Assembly: GCA_964461765.1 (NCBI GenBank)
Contig: CAYWVS010000001.1
Span: 1 to 64,000, forward strand
Origin: JAVVUJ01 sp964461765
GTDB taxonomy: Bacteria > Bacillota > Clostridia > Peptostreptococcales > Anaerovoracaceae
Direction of reading: 5' to 3'
Length of the DNA stretch: 64,000 bases
The notes under the pieces were generated by a model. It had not been told where the DNA came from. It searched no databases and saw only the letters and a list, made by a program, of their open reading frames with translations. Shown here piece by piece: positions 45,457 through 55,038 of the stretch. Both the position numbers and the translations under genes were made by a program. Numbering within the stretch: position 1 is the stretch's first letter; every line of letters starts with the position of its first letter.

Positions 45457-46683
45457 ATGGATAATTATATAAACTGGAAAAAGAGAATCACCATATTTAT
45501 TTTGGCTCAGGCCATTACCCTATTCGGATCGTCCATCGTTAGCTTTGCCATTATCTGGTATATTACTCTGGAAACTTCATCGGGGAGCCTAATGACGATC
45601 TTGATTTTGTGTACCTTTTTACCTCAAATAATTATCACACTATTTGCAGGAGTCTTTGCGGATAGATGTAATCGAAAGTGGATGATTATTTTAGCCGATA
45701 TTTTTATAGCCATGGTAACCTTATGTCTGGCCTTATTTATGGCCTTTGGTTACACCTCTTGGTGGCTTCTGTTTTTCGTTTCTGCCTTAAGATCTATGGG
45801 TTCAGGTGTTCAGGCACCTTGCGTCAGCGCCATTCTTCCCCAATTGGTTCCCGAGAGCCAACTCATGCGGATTACAGGTATCAATACCACCATCAGCTCT
45901 GTATCCATGCTGGCATCCCCCGCCGTAGGAGGGGTTTTGCTTGGCATCTGGGGACTGCAAAGCGCACTTTTTTTTGATGTAATTACCGCTTTTATAGGTA
46001 CCTCCATCTTTATATTTTTGAAGGTGCCGGACTATGAAAGGATGACCACGCAAAAAGAAAGCTTATGGCATACGGTACTAAATGACTTAAAGGAAGGCTT
46101 AACTTATGTAAAAAATCACGAACTTATTCGTAAGCTCTTGATGTTCTATGGGTTATTCTTCTTTTTAGTTACTCCAGCCGCTTTTTTATCACCTCTTTTA
46201 GTAGAACGGACTTTTGGGAATGAAGTTTGGATGTTAACGGCTAATGAAATTTCCTGGAGCATCGGTGGCGTAATTGGGGGCATTATTATTTCTGTGTGGT
46301 GCGGTTTTAAGAATAAAATCTTTTCCATGGCAATATCCTGTTTAGGGTTTGGAATTTGCTTTGCACTGTTGGGCTTGGCCACAAACTTATGGGTATACTT
46401 AGGGGTTATGTTAGTTTCCGGATTATTTATGCCCCTTTATAGCACTGCAGAAACCGTTCTGATACAGGAAAATGTGGAGGAAGGGATGTTAGGAAGGGTT
46501 TTCTCTCTGATCAGCATTATAATTACAGCTATCATGCCCCTGGGAATGATCGTATTTGGACCCCTATCCGATTTATTCTCCATTCAAGCCATGATGGTTA
46601 TTACAGGCACTATCACCATTATATTAGGGTTTTACTTGCTTTGTAATAAAAAATTCCTTGATTTGGGAAAACCAAAGCTTTAA
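45457..46683 (+). CDS. MFS transporter, drug-efflux type
   Basis: A 408-residue permease with 12 predicted membrane segments. GVFADRCNRKWMII is the MFS loop 2-3 motif. The layout and start (ILAQAITLFGSSIVSF) resemble macrolide-efflux-type (MefA-like) MFS proteins. Substrate cannot be told. It is monocistronic. Confidence 0.85.
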   Translation: MDNYINWKKRITIFILAQAITLFGSSIVSFAIIWYITLETSSGSLMTILILCTFLPQIIITLFAGVFADRCNRKWMIILADIFIAMVTLCLALFMAFGYTSWWLLFFVSALRSMGSGVQAPCVSAILPQLVPESQLMRITGINTTISSVSMLASPAVGGVLLGIWGLQSALFFDVITAFIGTSIFIFLKVPDYERMTTQKESLWHTVLNDLKEGLTYVKNHELIRKLLMFYGLFFFLVTPAAFLSPLLVERTFGNEVWMLTANEISWSIGGVIGGIIISVWCGFKNKIFSMAISCLGFGICFALLGLATNLWVYLGVMLVSGLFMPLYSTAETVLIQENVEEGMLGRVFSLISIIITAIMPLGMIVFGPLSDLFSIQAMMVITGTITIILGFYLLCNKKFLDLGKPKL

Positions 46684-46820
46684 TATAAACTGTAAATGGG
46701 TATAATTCTTATGAGAAGGAACAATTGTAATACGGCTAAACTTTAATTTCTTTGATTTGAAGTCGATATATATTTTACTGAGTAATAAATCAGGCATTTA
46801 AGTCGCTACTGGAGGCAAAT

Positions 46821-48014
46821 ATGATTAATATTAAAGATCTCGGATCTATTTCAAATGTAAAGCTTTTTAAAGAAGGTTCAATAATCATTAAGGAAAACCA
46901 CATCAATCCTCAAATGATGTATTTATTGATCAACGGATCCGTCAGATTGGTAAAGGGTTACGGTACAGATGATCAAGATATAGGGGACTCCTTAGGGCCT
47001 GGACAATTATTCGGTGAAACTTGCTTATTTACAGACAAAAACCCCACTACCTCTGCTATAGCAGAAACGACTATAAGTGCAATTTGCATTACAAAAGACT
47101 ATTTTTTTGAATTAACTAAAAGTAACCCCCGTGCTATTTTTATCATTATGGGGGAACTTTGCAATCAGCTAACCCTGGCAAGGGAAAGCAAGCCTAGAAA
47201 AAAAGCTGCCGTTCAAGTAGTAAAAAAAGCCGAAGACGCTAAAGTATCTTTATTGCCAAAAAAACATAAGAGTTATCCATCCTCCATGCCGGATTCCTTC
47301 CAGGATTATCTCCTTATTGCACAGAAAAAGTGTCCTTTCTGCAAGACACAGTTTAAAACTCAGGTACCATACGTTTCAAAATTAAGGCTAAAACAACCGG
47401 CAGGGTGTGACATGAGGAAGCTTTACACGGATTTTGAGGTTACTTGGTTTGAAGTGATCACGTGCCCCAATTGCTATTTTAGCTGTTACGAAGAGTACTT
47501 TGAGAAGGAAAGCATCATTTACAAATCCCCGCAGGTAGTGAAAGCCTTAAAAGAGGTTCATGAAATCTATCACCTAAACTTTGAAGAAGATAGAAATCTA
47601 GACTTTGTATTCATATGTCATTACTTAGCTTTGCTTTCAGCCAAAGCCTTTGATAACGAAAAGCAGATTACTGCAAGGTTATGGTTAGAGCTAACTTACC
47701 TGTATTCCGATGCTAAAGACAATGAGATGTACCAATACGCTGTGGAAAAAGCCAAGGAAACCTTTGAACTTTTTTATGGTTCTGTTAATATGCGTCCTGA
47801 AATGGAGCAATATTGCTGTCTGGTTTTGGCTCACTTATGTTTTGAATTGCAGGATGATAAAAATGCCTTAATGTATATTAATAAAGCCAGAACTACTCCG
47901 GGAGGTACACCGGTGTATAGAAGTATGGCAGAAAATAGATACTACGAATACAAAGAAAAAAAGGACGCTCAAAAGGCATTGGAACAAGAGGCAGCGGAAA
48001 GTGAAGAATCATAA
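46821..48014 (+). CDS. Cyclic-nucleotide-binding domain fused to DUF2225
   Basis: A 397-residue protein. Residues about 5-125 form a cNMP-binding (Crp-type) beta-roll with GPGQLFGETCLF. After a basic linker, the DUF2225 part starts with KKCPFCKTQFKTQ (about 170) and has CPNCYFSCYEEYF, giving a CxxC pair set that likely binds zinc. The last 130 residues are TPR-like. No HTH is present, so it is not a Crp regulator. The PAP2 gene overlaps its 3' end. GGAGGCAAAT precedes the ATG. Confidence 0.85.
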   Translation: MINIKDLGSISNVKLFKEGSIIIKENHINPQMMYLLINGSVRLVKGYGTDDQDIGDSLGPGQLFGETCLFTDKNPTTSAIAETTISAICITKDYFFELTKSNPRAIFIIMGELCNQLTLARESKPRKKAAVQVVKKAEDAKVSLLPKKHKSYPSSMPDSFQDYLLIAQKKCPFCKTQFKTQVPYVSKLRLKQPAGCDMRKLYTDFEVTWFEVITCPNCYFSCYEEYFEKESIIYKSPQVVKALKEVHEIYHLNFEEDRNLDFVFICHYLALLSAKAFDNEKQITARLWLELTYLYSDAKDNEMYQYAVEKAKETFELFYGSVNMRPEMEQYCCLVLAHLCFELQDDKNALMYINKARTTPGGTPVYRSMAENRYYEYKEKKDAQKALEQEAAESEES

Positions 48015-48660
48015 AAACATTTTAAAAATAATTTTATTTTTGTCAGGGCTATCATTATTTTTATTGATGGCCTATTTGATTTATCACGGCAAAACCTTGA
48101 CCTTTGATAATAGCCTTTGCCAAATAATCTATAGTTTCAGAAACGATACCTTAACCGCTGTTTTAAAGGTAATAACATATATTGGTAATTGGCAATCCAT
48201 AACCATTTTGTGCCTTTTGGTCTTTATTCCTAAATTCTTTAGACGTAACTTTGCATTGCCAATGGTCCTCTCCGCTTCTAGTTCTACCGTTATCTATAGT
48301 CTTACTAAATCATTCTTTGAAAGACCCCGACCCGATTCTGCCCTGCATCTTATAGAACAGGGAGGTTATAGCTATCCCAGTGGTCATTCTATGACGGGAT
48401 TGGTGTTTTATGGCATGATTCTTTGGCTTTTTTATCTAACTTTTTCCGGAAAATGGAATAGCAAAGAAGACGAAAATGTCCCTCCCATTTTGGAGAGAAA
48501 ATCCACCTTTATAGGATTGTTTATTTTCTTAAGCCTTTTGATTTTTCTCATTGGCTTTAGCCGCATCTATCTGGGTGTTCACTACCCTTCAGATGTTATA
48601 GGTGGCTGGTCTCTTGGAATTGCATTGCTATCCATCTTGACCATGATTCAAAAGTATTAA
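48001..48660 (+). CDS. PAP2-family membrane phosphatase
   Basis: A 219-residue membrane protein with the phosphatase motifs KSFFERPRP, PSGHSM and SRIYLGVHYPSDV in order, and about six membrane helices. It acts on lipid phosphates such as undecaprenyl diphosphate or phosphatidate. The GTG start overlaps the preceding gene by 14 bases. Confidence 0.9.
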   Translation: MKNHKNILKIILFLSGLSLFLLMAYLIYHGKTLTFDNSLCQIIYSFRNDTLTAVLKVITYIGNWQSITILCLLVFIPKFFRRNFALPMVLSASSSTVIYSLTKSFFERPRPDSALHLIEQGGYSYPSGHSMTGLVFYGMILWLFYLTFSGKWNSKEDENVPPILERKSTFIGLFIFLSLLIFLIGFSRIYLGVHYPSDVIGGWSLGIALLSILTMIQKY

Positions 48661-49000
48661 CAATCTTTTCTCACATGTCTACTAAATTAATTTTTCTTCA
48701 CTTTTATAATAAAATTAATTATTATAAAACATTTCTTTTGTGTAAAAGGTGTTTTATTAAAATTATTTATTTTTTATTTTGAAATAACATGATTGGTTGT
48801 TTAAATAGTTATAAATAATTTGTGTATTTATATTAATTTTTTTTATTTCTACTAAAGCTACTTATAATTTTTTTTATTTTCTTTTTAAATAGAGCTTTGA
48901 ATTTTAAGCAATTTTTTTCATTTACACAAAATTTTTTTGTTATTATTTTAAATATTTGTGTATTAAACACATATTTTATGTAAGATTTATTATTTTTTTA
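48661..49000. other. Gene-free, extremely AT-rich region
   Basis: About 340 bases of nearly pure A and T with many T-runs. I see no reading frame, tRNA or clear hairpin in it. It precedes the promoter of the repeat protein. Confidence 0.5.
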
Positions 49001-49029
49001 TTGACAACATAATATAATATCGATATACT
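49001..49029 (+). promoter_or_regulatory. Promoter of the helicase-associated repeat gene
   Basis: TTGACA (49001-49006), 17-base spacer, TATACT (49024-49029). The 120-base leader contains nested complementary arms: ATTATCT (49039-49045) with AGATAAT (49093-49099), and AAACCTT (49046-49052) with AAGGTTT (49072-49078), which can form one long interrupted stem. Confidence 0.7.
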
Positions 49030-49157
49030 TATGTAAAGATTATCTAAACCTTATGGTATATTTTTCTTAAAAAGGTTTACCTTTAAGGACATAGATAATT
49101 TTGGTAAAATAAGTGATTTTTAAGTAATAAGTAGATAATTAAATTGAGGTTAAGCGT

Positions 49158-50027
49158 ATGACAGATAAAAAAAAGCGCTTTGAATGGGATGACTGGTTAG
49201 AACTTGCAAAAGCTTATTATGAAGAGCATGGAAATTTAAGGATCCAATATGTTTATCAAACTTCCTGCGGAAAAAAATTAGGTAAATGGATTGATCGACA
49301 GAGAGCCGCCTATAAAGGAAAAGGAACATACCTGATGACGGAAGACAGAATTACTGCTCTGGAAGCTATCGGTATGGAATGGTCATTGGAAACACGCACT
49401 CCATGGGATGTCTATTATCAATATGCCACGGAATACTATAAAAAGCATCGTCACCTTCGAATTCCTTCCCAATATAAGACTGCGGATGGCCTGTGGCTAG
49501 GTGAATGGATTAAACAACAACGGAAAAAGCATAAACAGAATTTATTGACAAGTAACCAAGTCAAAAAACTAGATAAAATTGGAATGAAATGGTTTATTAT
49601 CTTACGCCCCACTTGGGATGAATGGTATGAAATGGCCAGCCAATATAAAGAGGAACACGGCAATATCAATGTTCCTATAAGCTACAAAACTCAGGAAGGT
49701 CATGCCTTGGGTACATGGCTTAGCTGTCAGCGCTGCAAATATAAAAATAATCCTACATCATTAAAACCTGAACAGATAGAAGCTCTAGAAAATTTGGGAG
49801 TTATATGGAATATTTATGATTATTACTGGTGGAAGATGTATGAAATTGCAAAAAAATATTATTTGCAAAATGGAAATGTAAACGTTTCTCCAAAATACAT
49901 AACATCCTCCGGTGAAAGATTGGGGCAATGGATTAAGCTTCAAAAAGAAAATTCTAAGAAAAATAGATATGAATCATCCAGAAAAGAACGAATAACTCTA
50001 TTGAAAGAAATCGGTATTGCCCTATAA
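49158..50027 (+). CDS. Stand-alone helicase-associated (HA) repeat protein
   Basis: A 289-residue protein made of four HA repeats of about 68-72 residues; each starts with a W-x3-Y/L segment such as WDDWLELAKAYYEEHGNL and contains LGxWIxxQR. HA domains usually follow a helicase; here none is present. The repeats are helical and probably bind nucleic acid. Function is unknown. Confidence 0.85.
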   Translation: MTDKKKRFEWDDWLELAKAYYEEHGNLRIQYVYQTSCGKKLGKWIDRQRAAYKGKGTYLMTEDRITALEAIGMEWSLETRTPWDVYYQYATEYYKKHRHLRIPSQYKTADGLWLGEWIKQQRKKHKQNLLTSNQVKKLDKIGMKWFIILRPTWDEWYEMASQYKEEHGNINVPISYKTQEGHALGTWLSCQRCKYKNNPTSLKPEQIEALENLGVIWNIYDYYWWKMYEIAKKYYLQNGNVNVSPKYITSSGERLGQWIKLQKENSKKNRYESSRKERITLLKEIGIAL

Positions 50028-50093
50028 TTTACTCCGTATATTTATAGTTTTTTCTAACGAAAATAATGATATCATACTTGCATTTATACAATG

Positions 50094-50122
50094 AAAGTAG
50101 GGTGCTTATGGCACTCTACTTT
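50094..50122. terminator. Terminator hairpin overlapping the ybaK stop codon
   Basis: AAAGTAGGGTGC / GCACTCTACTTT, 12-bp stem with one G-U pair, loop TTATG. It lies between convergent genes and contains the TAG stop of the YbaK gene. T-tracts are weak. Confidence 0.55.
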
Positions 50123-50604
50123 GTTTCAATATTCGTTAATGGCAGCTTACATACATCTACCCATTCCACATATTGAGAATACTCTTCAAGCTCAGGAATT
50201 GTCAACTCTATAGCACTATTCCCACTTCCGCAAGCAGGGAAAACAGTTTTATATTGCTTCAGGGATTCATCCAAATATACGGGTACCCCTTCATTGATTC
50301 CAAAGGGGCAAACACCTCCTACAGCATGTCCGATGAGTGATTCCACTTGATCAGGAGTTAACATTTTGGCTTTTACTCCGAATTTTCCTTTAAACTTTGC
50401 ATTTTCCACCTTTGCATCCCCGGCAACTATAACCAGAGCCGCTTGATCCTTCAGCATAAAGGAAAGGCTTTTTGCAATGCGTCCAGGCTCACATCTTAGA
50501 GCTTTTGCAGCTAACTCAACGGTGGCACTGGAAACTTCAAATTCCAAAATCTTATCCTCTATATTCCATTTTTTAAAATATTCTCTTACTTTTTCTATTG
50601 CCAT
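50116..50604 (-). CDS. YbaK/EbsC-family tRNA-editing-type protein
   Basis: A 162-residue protein with the YbaK core: RIAKSLSFML (catalytic Lys), a VVAGDAKVEN segment and VGGVCPFGINEGVPVYLDES. These enzymes deacylate wrongly charged tRNAs such as Cys-tRNA(Pro). Specificity is not clear. Start follows GAGAAAT. Confidence 0.88.
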   Translation of the reverse strand: MAIEKVREYFKKWNIEDKILEFEVSSATVELAAKALRCEPGRIAKSLSFMLKDQAALVIVAGDAKVENAKFKGKFGVKAKMLTPDQVESLIGHAVGGVCPFGINEGVPVYLDESLKQYKTVFPACGSGNSAIELTIPELEEYSQYVEWVDVCKLPLTNIETK

Positions 50605-50761
50605 TTTTATTTCTCCTCAAAAATGTTTTAATCCACATATTATAATCTTAAATTTTATATTTTTCAACCCATTTCCTTCCATTATAATTTTTGATAGTTG
50701 AGGAATACTAAATTTAACGTGTAAAAATACGTTCAAAAATTATAGATAGGAGGTATATGGA

Positions 50762-50980
50762 ATGAAAGCATTCAATTTAATCGCGTTGACATTAATTATA
50801 ATAGGTGCTGTTAACTGGGGTCTTATAGGATTCTTTCAATACGACTTGGTAGCATCATTATTTGGTGGAATGTCAAGCTGGCTTAGTAGAATTGTATATG
50901 GTTTAGTTGGTATTGCCGGACTTTGCGCATTAAGCCTATATAAGCCTTTGAATCGTACAGATAGAATGGTTAGAGAATAA
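50762..50980 (+). CDS. DUF378 family small membrane protein
   Basis: A 72-residue protein with two membrane helices; the first contains IIIGAVNWGLIGFF and the second VYGLVGIAGLCAL, the DUF378 pattern. AGGAGG precedes the ATG. Function unknown. Confidence 0.85.
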   Translation: MKAFNLIALTLIIIGAVNWGLIGFFQYDLVASLFGGMSSWLSRIVYGLVGIAGLCALSLYKPLNRTDRMVRE

Positions 50981-51048
50981 GCCTGAAATTCTCAATTTAA
51001 GAAAAATTATTTAAGTTATTATTATTATTTATTTTACTTTTATTAGAT

Positions 51049-51080
51049 AATAAGTCGCCCTAAATACAGGACGACTTATT
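51049..51080. terminator. Bidirectional terminator
   Basis: AATAAGTCG and CGACTTATT arms with an inner CCT/AGG pair after one mismatch; T-rich sequence follows on both strands. Serves the convergent DUF378 and aminotransferase genes. Confidence 0.8.
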
Positions 51081-51097
51081 ATTTTGTATTAAATAAT

Positions 51098-52288
51098 TTA
51101 TTTTTTATTATAAGCTTCCAGACCCATTGCTAAAAGTTCCATAGCTCTTCCCAATTTTTCAGCTTCCAAAACGTAAGCAATTCTTACTTCGTCTAAGCCA
51201 AGTCCTTCTGTGGCGTAAAATCCATCAGCAGGTGCCATCATAACAGTTTCACCATTATCTTCAAATTCTTCCAACATCCAAATCAGAAAATCACAAGCAT
51301 TCTCTACAGGCAATTTACAAACAACATAAAATGCACCTTCAGGCTTTTCGCAGACAATTCCAGGAATTTTTTGAAGATGATCATAGATCACATCTCTTCT
51401 CTTCTCAAATTCATCTCTGATCTCATTGATTACTCTGTAGCCTGTTTCATAAAGACCTACAGCTCCGTGTTGCTCAATTGTGGATACTGCCAATCTTCCC
51501 TGGCAAAGTTTTGAAATAATAGCAAAGAATTCTTTATTTTTGGAGATTACAACACCGATTCTGGCTCCACAAGCATTAAATCTCTTGGAAACGCTATCAA
51601 TAATGATCAATCTGTCCTGAATATCCTCTAAGAATCCAAAGCTGGTTATTTTTCTTCCGTCAAATACCATTTCTCTATATACTTCATCAGCGATGATATA
51701 AAGGTCGTTGGCTTTGGCAACATCAGCAACTGCACGAATTTCCTCATCCGTTAATACAGTACCTGTGGGATTTCCCGGGCTGGTTACCCAAATAGCTTTA
51801 GTCTTAGGAGAAATTTTAGCTTCCAATTCTTCTTTTGTGAAATGGAATCCTCTTTCTGCATAAGTGGTTACAGGTACGGGCTTTGCATCTGTAATGGTGA
51901 AGAAGGTATTGTAATTTGAGTAGTATGGCTCAAATACGATGAACTCGTCTCCAGGATTGGTCAGAGCCAGCAAAGTCATCAATACGGCTTCCGTTCCCCC
52001 TGTAGTGATGGCGATGTTGCTTTTATCTACATTGATTCCTGCGCCCTTGTAATACTTTTCTACAGCCTCTAGAAGCTCAGGAATACCGTTTGAAGGCATG
52101 TACTCCACCGTTGGGTTATTAAAAGCTCTGATGTGGTCATAATATTCTTGAGGTACGTGCAAATCAGGCTGACCGATATTCAGTTTGTAAATCTTTTTTC
52201 CTTTTGCCTCTGCTGCCACTGCATAAGGGGTTAATTTTCTAACGGAAGAAGCTTTCATGTCCAACATTTTTTGTGATAATTCTTTCAT
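51098..52288 (-). CDS. PLP-dependent class I aminotransferase
   Basis: A 396-residue fold-type I enzyme similar to aspartate aminotransferases. Seen: NIGQPDLHVP near the N-terminus, VTSPGNPTGT, IADEVYREMVFDG and the PLP lysine in IIDSVSKRFNACGARIG. The Arg of the substrate site lies in the C-terminal part (EVRIAYVLE). The substrate may be aspartate or another amino acid. It follows the DUF2148 gene by 21 bases, so both are likely cotranscribed. Confidence 0.9.
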   Translation of the reverse strand: MKELSQKMLDMKASSVRKLTPYAVAAEAKGKKIYKLNIGQPDLHVPQEYYDHIRAFNNPTVEYMPSNGIPELLEAVEKYYKGAGINVDKSNIAITTGGTEAVLMTLLALTNPGDEFIVFEPYYSNYNTFFTITDAKPVPVTTYAERGFHFTKEELEAKISPKTKAIWVTSPGNPTGTVLTDEEIRAVADVAKANDLYIIADEVYREMVFDGRKITSFGFLEDIQDRLIIIDSVSKRFNACGARIGVVISKNKEFFAIISKLCQGRLAVSTIEQHGAVGLYETGYRVINEIRDEFEKRRDVIYDHLQKIPGIVCEKPEGAFYVVCKLPVENACDFLIWMLEEFEDNGETVMMAPADGFYATEGLGLDEVRIAYVLEAEKLGRAMELLAMGLEAYNKK

Positions 52289-52309
52289 TTCTTTTTCCTT
52301 TCTAATTTT

Positions 52310-52876
52310 TTATTCTTTATTTGCCGCTGCTAATGCACCACTTACCAAACCTCTGTCAAAGAAGATACTTTTGGATGTAGTAGAAAGAGGAATTCCATAA
52401 GCCACCTTTACCTTATTCTGAAAGAAACCCGACTTTATGGCTGCTTTTCCTGCTGAAAACATCACTCTGGAATCCACTCTGTGATTAGCTGCTACGGAAA
52501 CTGCACTGCCTATCGCAATGCCCAAGTCCGTTACGTTAAACGCACAATTGGCTCCCTTTTCTGCCGTCTCACCACATCCTGAAAATCCACAGAAGCTGCA
52601 ATTGGTCAAACCAATAGGGCTATCTATGGCACCTATTAGAACAACTACTGAGCAGGCATCCAAATTTTCCGCATCTCTTCGGAAGAAATCTGCACCAGTT
52701 TCTTCTGCAATTTTTCGCATCTCCGCAGTAAGTTTATTTTTCTCCTGACCATCTACCAACATGGCTTCCAAATTATCTAAACCACACCCTTTTGGCGCCG
52801 TTCTCGCTGCCGCCATCATCAAATCTGCTACTGCAAAAACAGCTCTCTTCTCCGATTCTTTATTTCCGGTTATCAT
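52310..52876 (-). CDS. DUF2148 (ferredoxin-like) protein
   Basis: A 188-residue protein with KGCGLDNLEAM near the start and a cysteine-rich motif NCSFCGFSGCGE (about residues 100-111) plus Cys in GANCAFNVTD, the possible Fe-S ligands of DUF2148. The ATG at 52876 follows GGGGGC; an upstream ATG lacks a site. Role unknown, possibly redox-linked to the aminotransferase. Confidence 0.85.
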   Translation of the reverse strand: MITGNKESEKRAVFAVADLMMAAARTAPKGCGLDNLEAMLVDGQEKNKLTAEMRKIAEETGADFFRRDAENLDACSVVVLIGAIDSPIGLTNCSFCGFSGCGETAEKGANCAFNVTDLGIAIGSAVSVAANHRVDSRVMFSAGKAAIKSGFFQNKVKVAYGIPLSTTSKSIFFDRGLVSGALAAANKE

Positions 52877-53069
52877 TTTTTGCCCCCTTTTCTTCTCGTT
52901 CATTTTATATTGTTTTTATATGCTATAATTCAAAAGTATTATACAATATACATTATGCAATTACAAGTTGTTATCTTTCACTTTACCTATGTTTTATCAT
53001 TATGATTTTATAATCTTTAACCAATTTAAGATATTATTAAAACAATAGTACTCACTATTTAATAATACG

Positions 53070-53143
53070 ATACCGGGGTATACTATATAATTAATGTTTT
53101 AAGGAGTTATATTATGGGTAGTCTTAACAGTTATAGCTTTTGA
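53070..53143 (+). other. Tiny frame with its own -10 box and ribosome site
   Basis: ATACC-GG-GGTAT (53070-53081) overlaps the area upstream of a TATAAT box (53086-53091). AAGGAG at 53101-53106 precedes ATG at 53114, which opens a nine-codon frame (MGSLNSYSF, stop). No plus-strand gene follows. It may be a relic of a lost gene or a regulatory peptide. The rest of the 52877-53218 gap shows nothing. Confidence 0.3.
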
Positions 53144-53218
53144 CCCTGATATCATAATACTTATTTTGATTTCTATCTCCTCTTCTTCTATTTCTTCCTA
53201 TTCCTTTTTTCAAATATG

Positions 53219-54256
53219 TTATAAAGAAATCCCCAAACCCATTTTATCCTTCACCCTCTTGATGATAGGCTCTGCAATGGCATTAGCTCTGGAGCTGCCG
53301 TCCTTTAAAGCAGCAATCAGTTCCTCCGAGTTCCGAATCTCATCAAACTTCTCTCTAATGGGTCTTATGGAATCAATGGCTACCTCCACCAGATCTTTTT
53401 TAAAGCTTCCGTAACCACAGCCTTCATATTTCTTTTCCAAATCCTTCACGTCCATACCGGAAAAAGCACTATATATATTTAATAAATTACTGATTCCCGG
53501 TTTATTTTCTAAATCAAACTTTACCTCTCCATGGGAATCTGTGGTGGATTTCATAATTGATTTCTTTATTTTATTTTCGTCGTCCAAAAGTGAAATTCTG
53601 CTGAGGGGATTTTCCGCACTCTTGCTCATTTTGGAGGTGGGATCATCCAATGCCATCACTCTAGCCCCTGCCTTCAGGAATCTACCCTCCGGTACCACAA
53701 AGGTTTTCCCAAACTTGTTGTTCACTCTTTCGGCAATGTCACGAGTTAATTCTATATGCTGTTTTTGATCGTTGCCCACAGGAACGATATCCGTATCATA
53801 TAGAAGAATATCTGCTGCCATTAGGATGGGATATGTAAACAATCCTGTGGGTGCAGATTCTTTATCTTTATTTTTTTGCTTAAATTGAGTCATTCTGGAA
53901 AGCTCTCCAGTATAGGAATTGCACATGAGCATCCAAGCCAGTTCTGCATGTCCCGAAACATCGGACTGAACAAATACAATAGATTTTTTTGGATCCACAC
54001 CTACCGCCATATAAAGAGCAGCCACATCCAAAATATGATTTCTCAGCGCATTGGGATCCTGAGGTAATGTGATGGAATGCATATCCACGATGCAGTAAAT
54101 GCAATCATTTTCCTCCTGAAGCTCCACAAACTGCTTTAACGCACCCAAATAATTTCCTATATGAATATTCCCTGTTGGCTGAACACCGGAAAACACGCGC
54201 TTTGTGCCTTTTTGAATACCTTGCACCGGGAACTCACCTGAATTACATGCTGGCAT
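53219..54256 (-). CDS. trpS: Tryptophanyl-tRNA synthetase
   Basis: A 345-residue class I synthetase. The HIGH-type motif is GNIHIGNYLG (about 30-39) and the KMSKS motif is SKMSKSAENP (about 207-216), with DMHSITLPQDP typical of TrpRS. It charges tRNA-Trp. AAGGAGG precedes the ATG. No T-box leader is visible; the sigma-factor gene ends 15 bases upstream. Confidence 0.95.
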   Translation of the reverse strand: MPACNSGEFPVQGIQKGTKRVFSGVQPTGNIHIGNYLGALKQFVELQEENDCIYCIVDMHSITLPQDPNALRNHILDVAALYMAVGVDPKKSIVFVQSDVSGHAELAWMLMCNSYTGELSRMTQFKQKNKDKESAPTGLFTYPILMAADILLYDTDIVPVGNDQKQHIELTRDIAERVNNKFGKTFVVPEGRFLKAGARVMALDDPTSKMSKSAENPLSRISLLDDENKIKKSIMKSTTDSHGEVKFDLENKPGISNLLNIYSAFSGMDVKDLEKKYEGCGYGSFKKDLVEVAIDSIRPIREKFDEIRNSEELIAALKDGSSRANAIAEPIIKRVKDKMGLGISL

Positions 54257-54271
54257 AAAACTTCCTCCTTT

Positions 54272-55018
54272 TTATCTAAAATATTCTTCTCGAAATTTTT
54301 GCTTCAACTTTTTTTCTGCTCTGGAAATGGTCATCTGGGAAACCTGCAACGCATTGGCAATATCTTGTTGAGTTTCATTATTGATAAACCTTCTTTGAAA
54401 TACTTCTTTTTCCAAGTCTGTCATTTGCTTCATTACCACTTTAATCAATTGACTGTTTTCAAAATGCTCAAATCCCTCTTCTTCAATACCCGTAAACTTC
54501 TCTAAGTATAAACCGTCCCCATCTTCCCCACTCTCATCGAAGGTCTGATTGATGGAGTAGGTATTGTAAGCTTGTCCACTTTCCATGGCTTCTAGGACTT
54601 CTTCTTCAGTGTGCTCCAGATATTGAGCAATTTCCTTCACGGTGGGGTTTCTGTGTAAATTGCTGTAAAGAGCTTCCTTTGCTGCGGGGATTTTGGACGA
54701 AAGTTCCTTGAGCCTACGGGGCACTTTTACTGCCCATTCTTTATCCCGAAAATATCTTTTTAACTCACCGATGATGGTGGGGGTAGCAAAACTGGTAAAT
54801 TCAAAGCCTTTGCTGGAATCAAATCTTTCTACAGCAAAAATTAAAGCCATAGATCCTACCTGATATAAATCCTCATAATCTACGCCTTTATTGATATATT
54901 TTTTTACTAGTATATCTACAACATAAAGATACTTTTCTACAATTTTATTTCTGATTTCAATACTTTTAGTTTCATTGTATTGGTCAAAAAGCTCTTTTTC
55001 TTTTATTTCAGCGGCCAT
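54272..55018 (-). CDS. sigB: SigB/SigF-type sigma factor
   Basis: A 248-residue sigma factor with region 2 (DLYQVGSMALIFAVERFDSS, then FTSFATPTIIGELKRYFRD), region 3 with KVPRRLKELSSKI and region 4 with VSQMTISRAEKKLKQKF. The upstream STAS and RsbW genes make a general-stress SigB type likely; a SpoIIAC-like SigF is the alternative. The ATG at 55018 follows GAGGTGG. Confidence 0.85.
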   Translation of the reverse strand: MAAEIKEKELFDQYNETKSIEIRNKIVEKYLYVVDILVKKYINKGVDYEDLYQVGSMALIFAVERFDSSKGFEFTSFATPTIIGELKRYFRDKEWAVKVPRRLKELSSKIPAAKEALYSNLHRNPTVKEIAQYLEHTEEEVLEAMESGQAYNTYSINQTFDESGEDGDGLYLEKFTGIEEEGFEHFENSQLIKVVMKQMTDLEKEVFQRRFINNETQQDIANALQVSQMTISRAEKKLKQKFREEYFR

Positions 55019-55038
55019 TGCCCACCTCATTTGTAAAT

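Noticed and set aside
54257..55018. T-box leader for trpS
   Set aside because: Only 15 bases separate trpS from the upstream sigma-factor gene; no room for a T-box.
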